Source of the DNA: Streptomyces sp. MNU76
GTDB lineage: Bacteria > Actinomycetota > Actinomycetes > Streptomycetales > Streptomycetaceae
Length of the DNA: 64,000 nt
Direction of reading: 5' to 3'
NCBI RefSeq assembly: GCF_020982545.1
Contig: NZ_JAJKLK010000019.1
Location: 806,001 to 870,000, forward strand
The position numbers were made by a program, and so were the translations under genes. Of this stretch, positions 1-8,126 are shown piece by piece. The notes beneath the pieces were generated by a model. That model was not told the origin of the DNA. It saw only the letters and a program-made list of their open reading frames with translations, and ran no database searches. Numbering within the stretch: position 1 is the first letter of the stretch; every line of letters begins with the position of its first letter.

Positions 1-861
1 GCGGTCGAGGCGGATCTCGATGTCGCGGTCAGCGGGTTGTGGGCGCTGCGGGAGGTCACCGACGCGGCGCGGCGGGCGGGTCTGCGCGCCCGGGTGCAGC
101 TCAAGGCCGACACGGGGCTCGGACGCAACGGCTGCCAGCCCGAGGACTGGCCGGAGTTGGTCGCCGAGGCGCTGCGCGCGGAGGCCGAGGGCCTGGTGAA
201 GGTCACCGGACTCTGGTCGCACCTCGCGTGCGCCGACGAGCCGGGGCACCCCTCCATCGACGCCCAGCTCACCCGCTTCCGCGAGATGGTCGCGTACGCG
301 GAGGGCCGGGGCGTCCGCCCCGAGGTGCGGCACATCGCCAACTCGCCCGCCACGCTCACCCGGCCGGACGCGCACTTCGACCTCGTACGGACGGGCATCG
401 CGGTCTACGGCATCTCGCCCAGCCCGGAGCTGGGCAGCTCCGCCGACCTCGGGCTGCGGCCGGTGATGCGGCTCAGCGCCTCGCTCGCGCTGGTCAAGCA
501 CGTCACCGCCGGGCACGGCGTCAGCTACGGGCACCACTACGTCACTCCCGGCGCCACGACCCTCGGTCTGGTCCCGGTCGGCTACGCGGACGGCATCCCC
601 CGGCACGCCTCCGGCAGCGGGCCCGTCCTGGTCGGCGGCAAGTGGCGGACGGTCGCGGGCCGGGTGGCCATGGACCAGTTCGTCGTCGACCTCGGCGGGG
701 ACGAACCCGCCGCCGGGGACGAGGTCGTGCTGTTCGGCTCCGGGGACGGCGGCGAACCGACCGCCGAGGACTGGGCGAAGGCGGCCGGGACCATCGCGTA
801 CGAGATCGTCACGCGCATCGGAACCCGCGTCCCGCGCGTCTACGTCAACACGGGTGAGTGA
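1..861 (+). CDS. alr: Alanine racemase, 5'-truncated by window edge
   Basis: This is the PLP enzyme that interconverts L- and D-alanine for peptidoglycan synthesis in the cytoplasm. The frame is open from base 1, so the start and the PLP-lysine region lie upstream. About 286 residues of a protein usually near 390 are present. Visible family marks are the KADTGLGRNG stretch, the HIANSPATL strand, the catalytic-tyrosine segment GVSYGHHY, and PVGYADGIPR in the C-terminal beta domain. The frame ends at TGA. The TTG near base 37 is internal and not a real start. An alpha/beta hydrolase and tsaE follow on the same strand, which is the usual streptomycete order. Confidence 0.95.
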   Translation, partial: AVEADLDVAVSGLWALREVTDAARRAGLRARVQLKADTGLGRNGCQPEDWPELVAEALRAEAEGLVKVTGLWSHLACADEPGHPSIDAQLTRFREMVAYAEGRGVRPEVRHIANSPATLTRPDAHFDLVRTGIAVYGISPSPELGSSADLGLRPVMRLSASLALVKHVTAGHGVSYGHHYVTPGATTLGLVPVGYADGIPRHASGSGPVLVGGKWRTVAGRVAMDQFVVDLGGDEPAAGDEVVLFGSGDGGEPTAEDWAKAAGTIAYEIVTRIGTRVPRVYVNTGE

Positions 862-928
862 GCGGGCGCGGAGGACCGGGGCCCGTGAGGATGGGGATCC
901 CGGGTAGCTGAGCAGCAAGTAAGGGCAC

Positions 929-988
929 GAGCAAGCGCACGAGTAAGTGCATGAGCAGGTACATGAGTAAGTGAAAGACGAACGAGAC
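929..988 (+). repeat. Degenerate 12-bp tandem repeat
   Basis: Five consecutive 12-bp units of the form GAGYAAGYGCAY or close variants fill most of the gap between alr and the hydrolase. No gene is seen in the gap. The function is unknown. Confidence 0.6.
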
Positions 989-1054
989 GGGTAACTCCGT
1001 ACAGGCGTGCGGAGCGAGAGTGGTACCGAACAGGTCGGCGAAGAGGAGTGGGAT

Positions 1055-2302
1055 GTGAGCGAGAGCAGCGCCGAGGCCGTGGAGGCCGTCGCGAGCGCGG
1101 CCGCCGCCACGGCCGCTTCCGGCGACGGGATCTGGCGCAGAGCCGGGGTCGCGGGGGCGGCGATAGGCGTCGTCGCGGCGGGCGCGGCGGCCGGTGTCGC
1201 CATAGAGCGGCTCACCGTCGGGCGCGGCATGCGCCGGAAGGCCCGTCTGGCGCTCGACTCCACCGGCCCGTACGGGGCGCTGCGCGGCATCCCCGGCAAG
1301 GCGGTCGCCGACGACGGCACCGAGCTGTACTACGAGGTCGACGACGTCGAGCCCGAGGCGGGTCTCTCGCCCCGCAGGCGCCGCCTGTTCGGCCGCAAGG
1401 CCCCGGCCCCCGTCACCGTCGTCTTCAGCCACGGCTACTGCCTCAACCAGGACTCCTGGCACTTCCAGCGGGCCGCGCTGCGCGGTGTCGTGCGGACCGT
1501 GCACTGGGATCAGCGCAGCCACGGCCGCTCCGGGCGCGGGGCCGGGCAGGCGGAGGAGGGGCGGCCGGTCACCATCGACCAGCTCGGGCGAGACCTGAAG
1601 GCCGTGATCGACGCGGCCGTGCCCCAGGGGCCGATCGTGCTCGTCGGGCACTCCATGGGCGGCATGACCGTCATGGCGCTGGCCGCGCACTACCCGGAGC
1701 TGATCAGCGAGCGGGTCGTCGCCGTCGCGCTGGTCGGTACGTCGTCGGGGCGGCTCGGCGAGGTCAACTTCGGGCTGCCCGTCGCCGGCGTCAACGCGGT
1801 GCGGCGGGTGCTGCCGGGGGTGCTGAGGGCGCTCGGGCAGCAGGCCGCGCTGGTGGAACGGGGGCGGCGGGCGACCGCCGATCTGTTCGCCGGGATCATC
1901 AAGCGGTACTCGTTCGCGTCGCGGGACGTCGACCCGGCGGTCGCGCGGTTCGCCGAACGGATGATCGAGGGCACCCCCATCGACGTCGTCGCCGAGTTCT
2001 ATCCGGCGTTCACCGAGCACGACAAGACCGATGCGCTCGCGACCTTCACCGAACTGCCGGTGCTCGTACTGGCCGGGGTCAAGGACCTGGTCACACCGAG
2101 CGAGCACAGCGAGGCGATCGCCGATCTGCTGCCGGACGCGGAGCTGGTGCTCGTGCCGGACGCGGGACATCTGGTGATGCTGGAGCACCCCGAGGTGGTG
2201 ACCGACCGGCTGGCCGACCTGCTCACCCGCGCGGGGGCCGTGCCGGCGGGGGCTACCGTAAGTGGTTATGGAAGCGCCAGCAGCACCGCACGTCCCGGGT
2301 GA
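1055..2302 (+). CDS. Membrane-anchored alpha/beta hydrolase
   Basis: A predicted hydrolase of the alpha/beta fold; the substrate is unknown. I chose GTG at 1055 because GAGGAG lies at 1043-1048, six bases upstream; an in-frame GTG at 1007 has no such site. The product is about 415 residues. A hydrophobic stretch near residues 27-50 (AGVAGAAIGVVAAGAAAGVA) suggests a signal anchor. The fold marks are HGYCLNQDSW after strand 3, the nucleophile elbow GHSMGGM, an acid region ending in LAGVKDLVTP, and the histidine in PDAGHLVMLEHP. Its 3' end overlaps tsaE by about 35 bp, so the genes are probably cotranscribed. It sits conservedly between alr and tsaE in streptomycetes. Confidence 0.88.
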   Translation: MSESSAEAVEAVASAAAATAASGDGIWRRAGVAGAAIGVVAAGAAAGVAIERLTVGRGMRRKARLALDSTGPYGALRGIPGKAVADDGTELYYEVDDVEPEAGLSPRRRRLFGRKAPAPVTVVFSHGYCLNQDSWHFQRAALRGVVRTVHWDQRSHGRSGRGAGQAEEGRPVTIDQLGRDLKAVIDAAVPQGPIVLVGHSMGGMTVMALAAHYPELISERVVAVALVGTSSGRLGEVNFGLPVAGVNAVRRVLPGVLRALGQQAALVERGRRATADLFAGIIKRYSFASRDVDPAVARFAERMIEGTPIDVVAEFYPAFTEHDKTDALATFTELPVLVLAGVKDLVTPSEHSEAIADLLPDAELVLVPDAGHLVMLEHPEVVTDRLADLLTRAGAVPAGATVSGYGSASSTARPG

Positions 2303-2792
2303 GTCCGGGGCCTCTCTACAGATCACCGTCCAGTCGCCCGGGCAGATGCTGGAGCTGGGCCGTCGCCTGGCCAAGCTCCTGCGTGCGGGTGATCTCGTGA
2401 TGCTCAACGGGGAGTTGGGTGCCGGGAAGACGACGCTCACCCGAGGGCTCGGCGAAGGGCTCGGGGTGCGCGGCGCCGTCACCTCGCCGACCTTCGTCAT
2501 CGCCCGGGTCCATCCGTCGCTCGGGGAGGGGCCGCCGCTCGTCCATGTCGACGCGTACCGCCTGGGCGGCGGACTGGACGAGATGGAGGACCTCGATCTC
2601 GATGTCTCGCTGCCGGATTCGGTGATCGTCGTGGAGTGGGGCGAGGGCAAGGTCGAGGAGCTGACCGACGACCGGCTGAATGTCGTCATCCACCGGGCGG
2701 TCGGGGACACGACGGACGAGGTACGGCATGTGACGGTCACCGGACTGGGTGAACGGTGGGCGGCCGTGGAGCTCGGGGTGCTGTCCGCGTAA
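2268..2792 (+). CDS. tsaE: tRNA t6A biosynthesis ATPase TsaE
   Basis: ATPase of the TsaB-TsaD-TsaE complex that makes N6-threonylcarbamoyladenosine at tRNA position 37. The Walker A motif GELGAGKTTLTRGL is near residues 47-60. The SPTFVI segment, the HVDAYRL strand and the VEWGEG motif are typical of the family. The length of about 174 residues is normal. ATG at 2268 is preferred over GTG at 2262; both lie inside the end of the hydrolase gene. Its complex partners tsaB and tsaD lie 1.1-2.3 kb downstream, separated by a small ORF and an opposite-strand gene. Confidence 0.93.
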   Translation: MEAPAAPHVPGESGASLQITVQSPGQMLELGRRLAKLLRAGDLVMLNGELGAGKTTLTRGLGEGLGVRGAVTSPTFVIARVHPSLGEGPPLVHVDAYRLGGGLDEMEDLDLDVSLPDSVIVVEWGEGKVEELTDDRLNVVIHRAVGDTTDEVRHVTVTGLGERWAAVELGVLSA

Positions 2793-2904
2793 CGGCTGGT
2801 GGACGTGCCGTCACCGGCCGTCGGTCCGGCTGCCGTCTGTTCCGACAAGCCGTCGGCAAGATGTTGCGTTGGTCGTCCTCGGCGTGGTCACATGGTAACC
2901 AGTC

Positions 2905-2923
2905 CTTGGTTAGGTGTACCTAA
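2905..2923 (+). promoter_or_regulatory. Iron-box-like inverted repeat
   Basis: TTAGGT and ACCTAA arms form an inverted repeat at 2910-2923. Aligned to the 19-bp DmdR1/IdeR iron box as I remember it, 14 of 19 positions agree, including GGTTAGG and ACCTAA. It lies 30 bp upstream of the small ORF at 2953 and would suit a repressor site. Confidence 0.45.
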
Positions 2924-2952
2924 CTTGGTTGCCGTGGCACCAGGAGGCGTCC

Positions 2953-3114
2953 ATGCCTACAGCAGAGCGGGTTCCCTCCGGGGCGGGCGGGGTGTCGATG
3001 CGGGACCTCTTGGCCGCCTGTGCGGCGGCGAAGGCGGTCTCACGCCGCCGGCGGCTCCGCCGGTCAAGCGGGAGGGGCGGGGGTCTGGGGTCGACGGCCC
3101 CCAAGGCTGCGTAG
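2953..3114 (+). CDS. Small hypothetical protein, possibly frame-slipped
   Basis: A 53-codon ORF with a strong ribosome site, AGGAGG at 2942-2947, five bases before ATG. The N-terminal half reads MPTAERVPSG followed by MRDLLAACAAAKAVS, a pattern I associate with short streptomycete proteins of unknown role. After AKAVS the frame turns very arginine-rich. The alternative frame would read TPPAAPPVK, which looks more natural, so a one-base slip near 3042 is possible. An iron-box-like repeat sits just upstream, which suggests iron-dependent control. I assign no function. Confidence 0.5.
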   Translation: MPTAERVPSGAGGVSMRDLLAACAAAKAVSRRRRLRRSSGRGGGLGSTAPKAA

Positions 3115-3140
3115 ACGTCTGCGCCCCGGGTGGGTGGAGC

Positions 3141-3197
3141 GGTCGTCGCGGCTGCGGGTGGGTGGGGGCTCGTCGCGCAGTTCCCCGCGCCCCTGAG
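3141..3197 (-). repeat. Dispersed GC-rich repeat fragment
   Basis: On the minus strand it reads CAGGGGCGCGGGGAACTGCG and continues into CGACGAGCC. It matches the copy at 63741-63836 over its first 30 bases and shares the GGGGCGCGGGG core with copies at 15191 and 59943. It is a dispersed streptomycete intergenic repeat of unknown function. Confidence 0.6.
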
Positions 3198-3220
3198 TGG
3201 AGCGGCGGCTGAAAGGGCCC

Positions 3221-3780
3221 CTACTCCACGACGACCACCTTCGTGCCGATGCCTGCGAAGAGCCACATGGCCTTGCCGTCCTTGCGGGACTCCCGGATGC
3301 CGCCCGTCTTCGTGGTGGGGTCGGGGCGGGGGTGGAGCCGTCGACCGCCGCGCTGAAGCCCACCGAGATGCCGTCGACCGAGGCGAAACGGACGACGTGT
3401 TCGATCGGGGTGCCGTCCGAACCGGTGATGGCGGCCGAGCGGGACGAGACCGTGTACGTGGCGGGGGTGGGGTCGACCGTGCTCGGGGTGACCTCGAACG
3501 TGCGGGTGACCTTCTCGTTGGCGCCGACCAGCCAGACACGGTCCTCGTCGAGGGAGTAGACGACCCGCTCGCCGCTGCCCGAGTTCTCGGGGAGGGCCTC
3601 GTCGGTGTCCTTCTCCGCCTTGCCGGGAGCCTTGGACTGCTTGGCCTTCGGAGACTCCGATGCGGACGGTTTCCCCAGGTCGTCCGGCGATTTCGCCGAC
3701 GCCTGGTAGGTGAGGAAACCGACTGCGGCGATGGCCGCCGCGGTGAGCCCGGCCACGAATACCGAGCTGCTACTGGCCAC
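3221..3780 (-). CDS. Hypothetical membrane-anchored protein, frameshifted
   Basis: A short protein with an N-terminal transmembrane anchor (VFVAGLTAAAIAAVGFLTYQ), a Lys/Ser/Pro/Glu-rich linker, and a beta-rich extracellular domain with RVWLVGANEKVTRTF and FASVDGISVGF. No function is recognised. The GTG at 3780 is chosen because AGAGG lies upstream and the anchor follows at once. The frame runs cleanly to VDGSTPAP and then goes astray. The sensible end (DPTTKTGGIRES, later WLFAGIGTKVVVVE, then stop at 3221) is in another frame. Restoring one base in the G-rich run 3317-3332 gives one 186-residue protein. The total of 560 bases is not a multiple of three, which fits a one-base loss. It lies divergent to tsaB. 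Confidence 0.65.
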
Positions 3781-3904
3781 CTTCTGCGCCCACCTCTCGT
3801 ACCCACGTACGCCCTTGAAGTACGTCTGTGCTGTGACGGTAGCAGCAGGGGGACCGTGCACCGGGTCGGCCGTGGCCCGGGCCGAAGCGCCGTAGGCTGT
3901 TTGC

Positions 3905-4570
3905 GTGCTCTTGCTCGCTCTGGATACCGCCACTCCCGCCGTCACCGTCGCGCTGCACGACGGGACGGATGTCGTCGCCGCGTCGAGCCAGGTGGACGCG
4001 CGACGCCACGGAGAACTGCTGCTGCCCGCCGTCGACCGGGTCCTCGCCGAGGCGGGCACCCGCCTCGACGCCGTCACCGGCATCGTCGTGGGCATCGGTC
4101 CCGGCCCGTACACGGGGCTGCGCGTCGGCCTCATGACCGCCGACACCTTCGGCCTCGCCCTCGGGGTCCCCGTCCACGGCCTGTGCACCCTCGACGGGCT
4201 CGCCTACGCGGCCGGGGCCGAGGACACGGTCGAGGGACCGTTCGTGGTCGCCACCGACGCCCGGCGCAAGGAGGTGTACTGGGCGCGGTACGAGGACGCG
4301 CGGACGAGAGCGACCGAGCCGGCCGTCGACCGGCCCGCCGAGATCGCGGACGCGGTCGCCGGCCTCCCCGCCGTGGGGGCGGGCGCGCTGCTCTACCCCG
4401 ACACCTTCACCGACGCCCGCGCGCCCGAGCACGTCAGCGCCGCCGCCCTCGCCGCGCTCGCCGCCGAACGGCTCGCGGCCGGCGAGGAGCTGCCGGCGCC
4501 CCGGCCGCTGTACCTGCGCCGGCCCGACGCGCAGGTCCCCAAGAACTACAAGGTGGTCACCCCCAAGTGA
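3905..4570 (+). CDS. tsaB: tRNA t6A biosynthesis protein TsaB
   Basis: Scaffold partner of TsaD in the threonylcarbamoyl transfer complex; an inactive ASKHA-fold protein. The start is GTG at 3905, followed by LLLALDTATPAVTVALHDG. GIGPGPYTGLRVGL near residues 60-73 is the classic TsaB signature. The length of 221 residues is normal. The stop TGA is shared in a GTGA overlap with rimI, so translation is probably coupled. Confidence 0.94.
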   Translation: MLLLALDTATPAVTVALHDGTDVVAASSQVDARRHGELLLPAVDRVLAEAGTRLDAVTGIVVGIGPGPYTGLRVGLMTADTFGLALGVPVHGLCTLDGLAYAAGAEDTVEGPFVVATDARRKEVYWARYEDARTRATEPAVDRPAEIADAVAGLPAVGAGALLYPDTFTDARAPEHVSAAALAALAAERLAAGEELPAPRPLYLRRPDAQVPKNYKVVTPK

Positions 4571-5079
4571 CGACCGCGGTGTTGCGCGAGATGCGCTGGT
4601 GGGACATCGAGCCCGTCCTGGAGCTGGAGAAGGACCTCTTCCCCGAGGACGCCTGGTCCCGGGGCATGTTCTGGTCGGACCTCGCCCACGCGCGGGGCCC
4701 GCACGCCACCCGGCGGTACGTCGTGGCGGTGGCCCCGGACGAGAACGGGGACGAGCGGATCGTCGGCTACGGAGGGCTCGCCTCCGCCGGTGACACCGCC
4801 GACGTCCAGACCATCGCCGTCGCCCGGGAGCACTGGGGCACCGGCCTCGGCGCGCTGATCCTCACCGAGCTGCTGCGGGCCGCCACCGCCTTCGAGTGCG
4901 CCCAGGTGATGCTCGAATGCCGGGTCGACAACGTCCGCGCCCAGAAGCTCTACGAACGCTTCGGCTTCGAGGCGATCGGCTTCCGCCGCGGCTACTACCA
5001 GCCGGGGAACGTGGACGCGCTGGTCATGCGCCTCAACGACCCTTCCACATCCGTACGAGGAACCGAGATCAATGGCTAG
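4567..5079 (+). CDS. rimI: Ribosomal protein S18 alanine N-acetyltransferase-like
   Basis: GNAT-fold N-acetyltransferase, by family the enzyme that acetylates the N-terminal alanine of ribosomal protein S18. GTG at 4567 overlaps the tsaB stop. The acetyl-CoA loop is EHWGTGLGALIL near residue 95. The C-terminal NVRAQKLYERFGFEAIGFR is typical of RimI. The protein has 170 residues. Its place between tsaB and tsaD is the usual actinobacterial order, which strongly supports the name. Confidence 0.9.
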   Translation: MTTAVLREMRWWDIEPVLELEKDLFPEDAWSRGMFWSDLAHARGPHATRRYVVAVAPDENGDERIVGYGGLASAGDTADVQTIAVAREHWGTGLGALILTELLRAATAFECAQVMLECRVDNVRAQKLYERFGFEAIGFRRGYYQPGNVDALVMRLNDPSTSVRGTEING

Positions 5080-5093
5080 GGATGGCAAGGTCA

Positions 5094-6209
5094 ATGGCTG
5101 ACGAACCGCTGGTCCTGGGGATCGAGACCTCCTGCGACGAGACCGGTGTCGGCATCGTGCGCGGGACGACCCTGCTGGCCGACGCGATCGCGTCGAGCGT
5201 CGACGAGCACGCCCGGTTCGGTGGCGTGGTGCCCGAGGTCGCCTCCCGGGCGCACCTGGAGGCGATGGTCCCGACCATCGACCGCGCGCTGAAGGAAGCG
5301 GGGGTGAGCGCGAAGGACCTGGACGGGATCGCCGTCACCGCCGGGCCGGGGCTCGCGGGCGCGCTCCTGGTGGGCGTCTCGGCCGCGAAGGCGTACGCGT
5401 ACGCGCTGGGCAAGCCGCTCTACGGGGTGAACCACCTGGCCTCCCACATCTGCGTCGACCAGCTGGAGCACGGGGCGCTGCCCGAGCCGACGATGGCGCT
5501 GCTGGTGTCCGGCGGCCACTCGTCGCTGCTGCTGTCGACGGACATCACCTCGGACGTCCGGCCGATGGGCGCGACCATCGACGACGCGGCGGGCGAGGCC
5601 TTCGACAAGATCGCGCGCGTGCTCAATCTCGGGTTCCCGGGCGGGCCGGTCATCGACCGGTACGCGAAGGAGGGGGACCCTACGGCCATCGCCTTCCCGC
5701 GCGGGCTGACCGGCCCCCGCGATCCCGCCTACGACTTCTCCTTCTCCGGGTTGAAGACCGCCGTGGCCCGCTGGATCGAGGCCAAGCGGGCGGCCGGGGA
5801 GGACGTTCCGGTGCGGGACGTCGCCGCGTCCTTCCAGGAGGCCGTGGTGGACGTGCTGACCAGGAAGGCCGTGCGGGCCTGCCGGGACGAGGGCGTCGAC
5901 CACCTGATGATCGGCGGCGGTGTCGCCGCCAACTCCCGGCTCCGCGCCCTCGCCCAGGAGCGCTGCGAGGCCGCCGGCATCCGACTCCGGGTGCCCCGGC
6001 CCAAGCTGTGCACGGACAACGGGGCGATGGTGGCCGCGCTGGGCGCCGAGATGGTCGCGCGGGGGCGCTCCGCTTCGGACTGGGACCTGTCGGCGGACTC
6101 GTCGCTGCCGGTGACGGATCCTCATGTGCCGGGGGTCGCTTCCGGGCACGCGCATGACCACGGGCACGATCACGTTCACGAGGTCAGCAAGGAGAACCTT
6201 TACTCGTGA
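5094..6209 (+). CDS. tsaD: tRNA threonylcarbamoyltransferase TsaD
   Basis: Catalytic subunit that transfers the threonylcarbamoyl group from its adenylate to tRNA A37. The metal-binding HLASH motif is present in VNHLASHICVD. The nucleotide-binding parts are IETSCDETGVG at the N-terminus, LVSGGHSSLL, DDAAGEAFDKIAR and IGGGVAANSRL. I prefer ATG at 5094 (MADEPLVLG), with AAGG just upstream, over ATG at 5082. The product is about 371 residues. The C-terminus carries a histidine-rich tail (HAHDHGHDHVHE), which is uncommon and may bind metal. The stop overlaps the next GTG. Confidence 0.94.
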   Translation: MADEPLVLGIETSCDETGVGIVRGTTLLADAIASSVDEHARFGGVVPEVASRAHLEAMVPTIDRALKEAGVSAKDLDGIAVTAGPGLAGALLVGVSAAKAYAYALGKPLYGVNHLASHICVDQLEHGALPEPTMALLVSGGHSSLLLSTDITSDVRPMGATIDDAAGEAFDKIARVLNLGFPGGPVIDRYAKEGDPTAIAFPRGLTGPRDPAYDFSFSGLKTAVARWIEAKRAAGEDVPVRDVAASFQEAVVDVLTRKAVRACRDEGVDHLMIGGGVAANSRLRALAQERCEAAGIRLRVPRPKLCTDNGAMVAALGAEMVARGRSASDWDLSADSSLPVTDPHVPGVASGHAHDHGHDHVHEVSKENLYS

Positions 6210-6466
6210 CGGTCGCGCTGATGTGGGAGGCGCGGGCGGTGGCCGGGCGGGGGGAGGAACTCCTCGCCTGGGCGCGTGAGCAGGTCCAGGAGCTTCCCGT
6301 ACGGCCGCTGCGGCGCGAGACCTTCCGGGCGCCGCAGGACCGGGTGCTGGTCATCACCTGGTGGGACGCGGCGTACGACGCCGAGCTGCCCGAACTGCCG
6401 GAGCCGGACCGGGAGTTGGTCAGTCGGGCCGTGCATCGGTGGCGGTTCGAGTCGCTGGGGGCGTGA
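6206..6466 (+). CDS. Small conserved hypothetical protein
   Basis: An 86-residue protein starting at GTG 6206, translationally coupled to tsaD by a GTGA overlap. It begins MTVALMWEARAV and contains VLVITWWDAAYDAELPELPEP. The alpha/beta pattern, with WEARA and EELLAWARE, recalls small antibiotic-biosynthesis-monooxygenase-like (ABM) or dimeric barrel proteins, but I cannot name a function. The 3' end overlaps the convergent gene at 6420 by 47 bp. Confidence 0.75.
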   Translation: MTVALMWEARAVAGRGEELLAWAREQVQELPVRPLRRETFRAPQDRVLVITWWDAAYDAELPELPEPDRELVSRAVHRWRFESLGA

Positions 6467-7019
6467 GTCCGCGTCGGTGCCGGCGTTCGCCGAGGCGGTC
6501 GAAGGCGTAGAAGAGGACCGGGAGGCAGGCCGGCGGGACGCCCAGGACCAGGGCGTACAGGTGCGTCGGCCGGTCGGTGAAGCCCAGCCAGAGGTCGCCG
6601 ACGAACATGGCTGCCATGACCACTGTGCTCGCGATGGCGGCCCGCTGCCACGCCTTGCGGCGCCGCGCCCCGCGTGCGATGCGTTCCTCCACCTCGGGCC
6701 GTGGGTCCATGGAGGTCAGCCCGAGTCGCAGGGCCGTGGCGCCCAGGTCGGCGATCTCCGCGATCGGGTCGGTCATCTGGTACTCGTCGACGTGGAGGAG
6801 GCGGACCCGGGTTCCGTCGGTCGCGTAGAGGTATCCCGACCAGCGAGGGCTGCCCCACCTGTTGTCCTCGACCCGGATGCCGTGGATCTCGGACCAGGCC
6901 CAGCTGCGGGTCCGGATCGCTCCGCGTACGGTGACGCCTTCGGCCGTGACGGACGTACGGGCCCTGAACTGCTCCAGCACCGTGCGGGTGACGACGAACA
7001 GCCAGGCCGCCACGGCCAT
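6420..7019 (-). CDS. PH-domain membrane protein (bPH_6-like)
   Basis: Membrane protein of unknown role with a bacterial PH-like domain: SVTAEGVTVRGAIRTRSWAW, then IHGIRVEDNRWG and GYLYATDGTRVRLLHVDE. It has an N-terminal hydrophobic segment (AVAAWLFVVTRTVL) and two more near residues 125-170 (IASTVVMAAMFVGDLWLG and LYALVLGVPPACLPVLFYAF). The ORF starts at ATG 7019, four bases after the stop of the 45-residue ORF at 7024-7161, and has no clear ribosome site. The two ORFs together look like a single protein with two N-terminal membrane spans split by a frame slip at 7020-7026 (reading VEQ then SAMAVAAW). The alternative is two coupled genes. Confidence 0.75.
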   Translation of the reverse strand: MAVAAWLFVVTRTVLEQFRARTSVTAEGVTVRGAIRTRSWAWSEIHGIRVEDNRWGSPRWSGYLYATDGTRVRLLHVDEYQMTDPIAEIADLGATALRLGLTSMDPRPEVEERIARGARRRKAWQRAAIASTVVMAAMFVGDLWLGFTDRPTHLYALVLGVPPACLPVLFYAFDRLGERRHRRGLTPPATRTATDARPD

Positions 7020-7023
7020 CGCG

Positions 7024-7161
7024 CTACTGCTCGACGGGGTCCAGCGTCATCATCGAGTTCACCGACAGCGCGATGATGAAGGCTGCCGCGGCCATGGTGA
7101 CGAGGAGGGCGGGGTGTATGCCTCTCCGTCTTCGGTACTCCCGGTCGATTTCGTTGCTCAT
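7024..7161 (-). CDS. 45-residue membrane ORF, probably N-terminal part of the PH protein
   Basis: ATG at 7161 opens MSNEIDREYRRRRGI followed by a membrane span (PALLVTMAAAAFIIALSV), and ends at TAG 7024. There is no Shine-Dalgarno site. TATAAC lies exactly six bases before the ATG, so the mRNA would be leaderless. Either it is a small membrane protein coupled to the PH-domain gene, or it is the true beginning of that gene separated by a one- or two-base error. Confidence 0.6.
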   Translation of the reverse strand: MSNEIDREYRRRRGIHPALLVTMAAAAFIIALSVNSMMTLDPVEQ

Positions 7162-7173
7162 CGGGTCGTTATA
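7162..7173 (-). promoter_or_regulatory. Leaderless -10 element
   Basis: TATAAC at 7168-7173 (minus strand) is followed by six bases and then ATG. This places transcription start on the A of the start codon. A TTG-type -35 (TTGCCC) is 19 bp upstream. Confidence 0.5.
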
Positions 7174-7277
7174 GCCCGTCGCCGTGAATGCCGGGCAAGG
7201 GGGGTCCGCGTGTACTGAGGGGGGAGTACGCGGCCGTTCGATGGACAGTACCGTGAGCGGACCGTCACTCTGGGTTG

Positions 7278-8126
7278 ATGGTGCACGGTGTGGAGTGGGC
7301 TGCGCAGGGGCCGGGTGGTGAGCCCGAGTCGTCGGACAGCATGCGGGCGTTCGGGGCGGTCGTCCAGGCGCTGCGGGAGCATGCGGGGTTGAGCCGGGAG
7401 GAGTTCGGGGCGCGCGTTCATCTGTCCAAACACTCGGTGGCTTCGATCGAGTTGGGGCGACGGCTGGCGGATCAGCGGTTCGTCGAACTGGCGGAGGAGG
7501 CCACGGGGAACACGGGGGCGGTGCGGGGCGCGTTTCGGCATATGGCTCGACAGCCGGGGTTGGCGGCGTGGTTCAGGACGTGGGCGAGGCTGGAGAGGGA
7601 GGCGGCCGTTCTGGATACGTACGAGTGCAGGCTTGTGCCGGGCCTGTTGCAGCCGGAGTCGTACGTCCGGGCGGTCTTCGAGAACGCGGTCCCGCCGCTC
7701 ACCGATGGTGAGTTGGACATGCAGGTGGCTGTCCGGATGGAGCGACAGCAACTGTTGCGGGAGCGCCCCAACACCTCGTTCAGCTTTATTGTCGAAGAGA
7801 GCGTGCTCCTGCGGGAGTTGGGCGGCCAGGAGGTGACGCGCTGCCTGTTGAACTACTTGCTGGAGTGCGCCGAGTTGCGTAACGCGAGCCTTCAGATCAC
7901 GCCGCTGAAGCGCACGCAGCATGCCAGCCTGTCGGGGCCGCTCCAGCTGGTGGAGACACCGGACGGGCGGCGGCTCGCCTACGCCGAAGGGCACATGAAC
8001 GGTCGGCTCATCGCTGACGCGAAGGACGTGGCTCTCCTCAACCAGCGTTATGCGAAACTGCGGTCGCAGGCTCTCACTCCGGAGGACTCCGTGAGCTTGC
8101 TGGAGCGACTGCGAGGAACCCTATGA
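7278..8126 (+). CDS. XRE-family regulator with DUF5753
   Basis: A helix-turn-helix regulator of the large streptomycete class paired with DUF397 proteins. The HTH covers about residues 25-80 (VVQALREHAGLSREEFGARV, then SKHSVASIELGRRLADQRFV). The rest is the DUF5753 domain with LVPGLLQPESYVRAVFE, PNTSFSFIVEESVLLREL and LLNYLLECAELRNASLQI. ATG at 7278 is assumed; TTG 7275 and ATG 7341 are alternatives and no site decides. The stop overlaps the DUF397 gene start (ATGA at 8123). Such pairs often behave as regulator plus antagonist; here that is inferred from family only. Confidence 0.88.
   Translation: MVHGVEWAAQGPGGEPESSDSMRAFGAVVQALREHAGLSREEFGARVHLSKHSVASIELGRRLADQRFVELAEEATGNTGAVRGAFRHMARQPGLAAWFRTWARLEREAAVLDTYECRLVPGLLQPESYVRAVFENAVPPLTDGELDMQVAVRMERQQLLRERPNTSFSFIVEESVLLRELGGQEVTRCLLNYLLECAELRNASLQITPLKRTQHASLSGPLQLVETPDGRRLAYAEGHMNGRLIADAKDVALLNQRYAKLRSQALTPEDSVSLLERLRGTL

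Noticed and set aside
845..2848. A 667-codon minus-strand ORF antisense to the hydrolase and tsaE
   Set aside because: Low-complexity Arg/Pro/Ser composition and no motifs; a by-product of high GC3 on the opposite strand.
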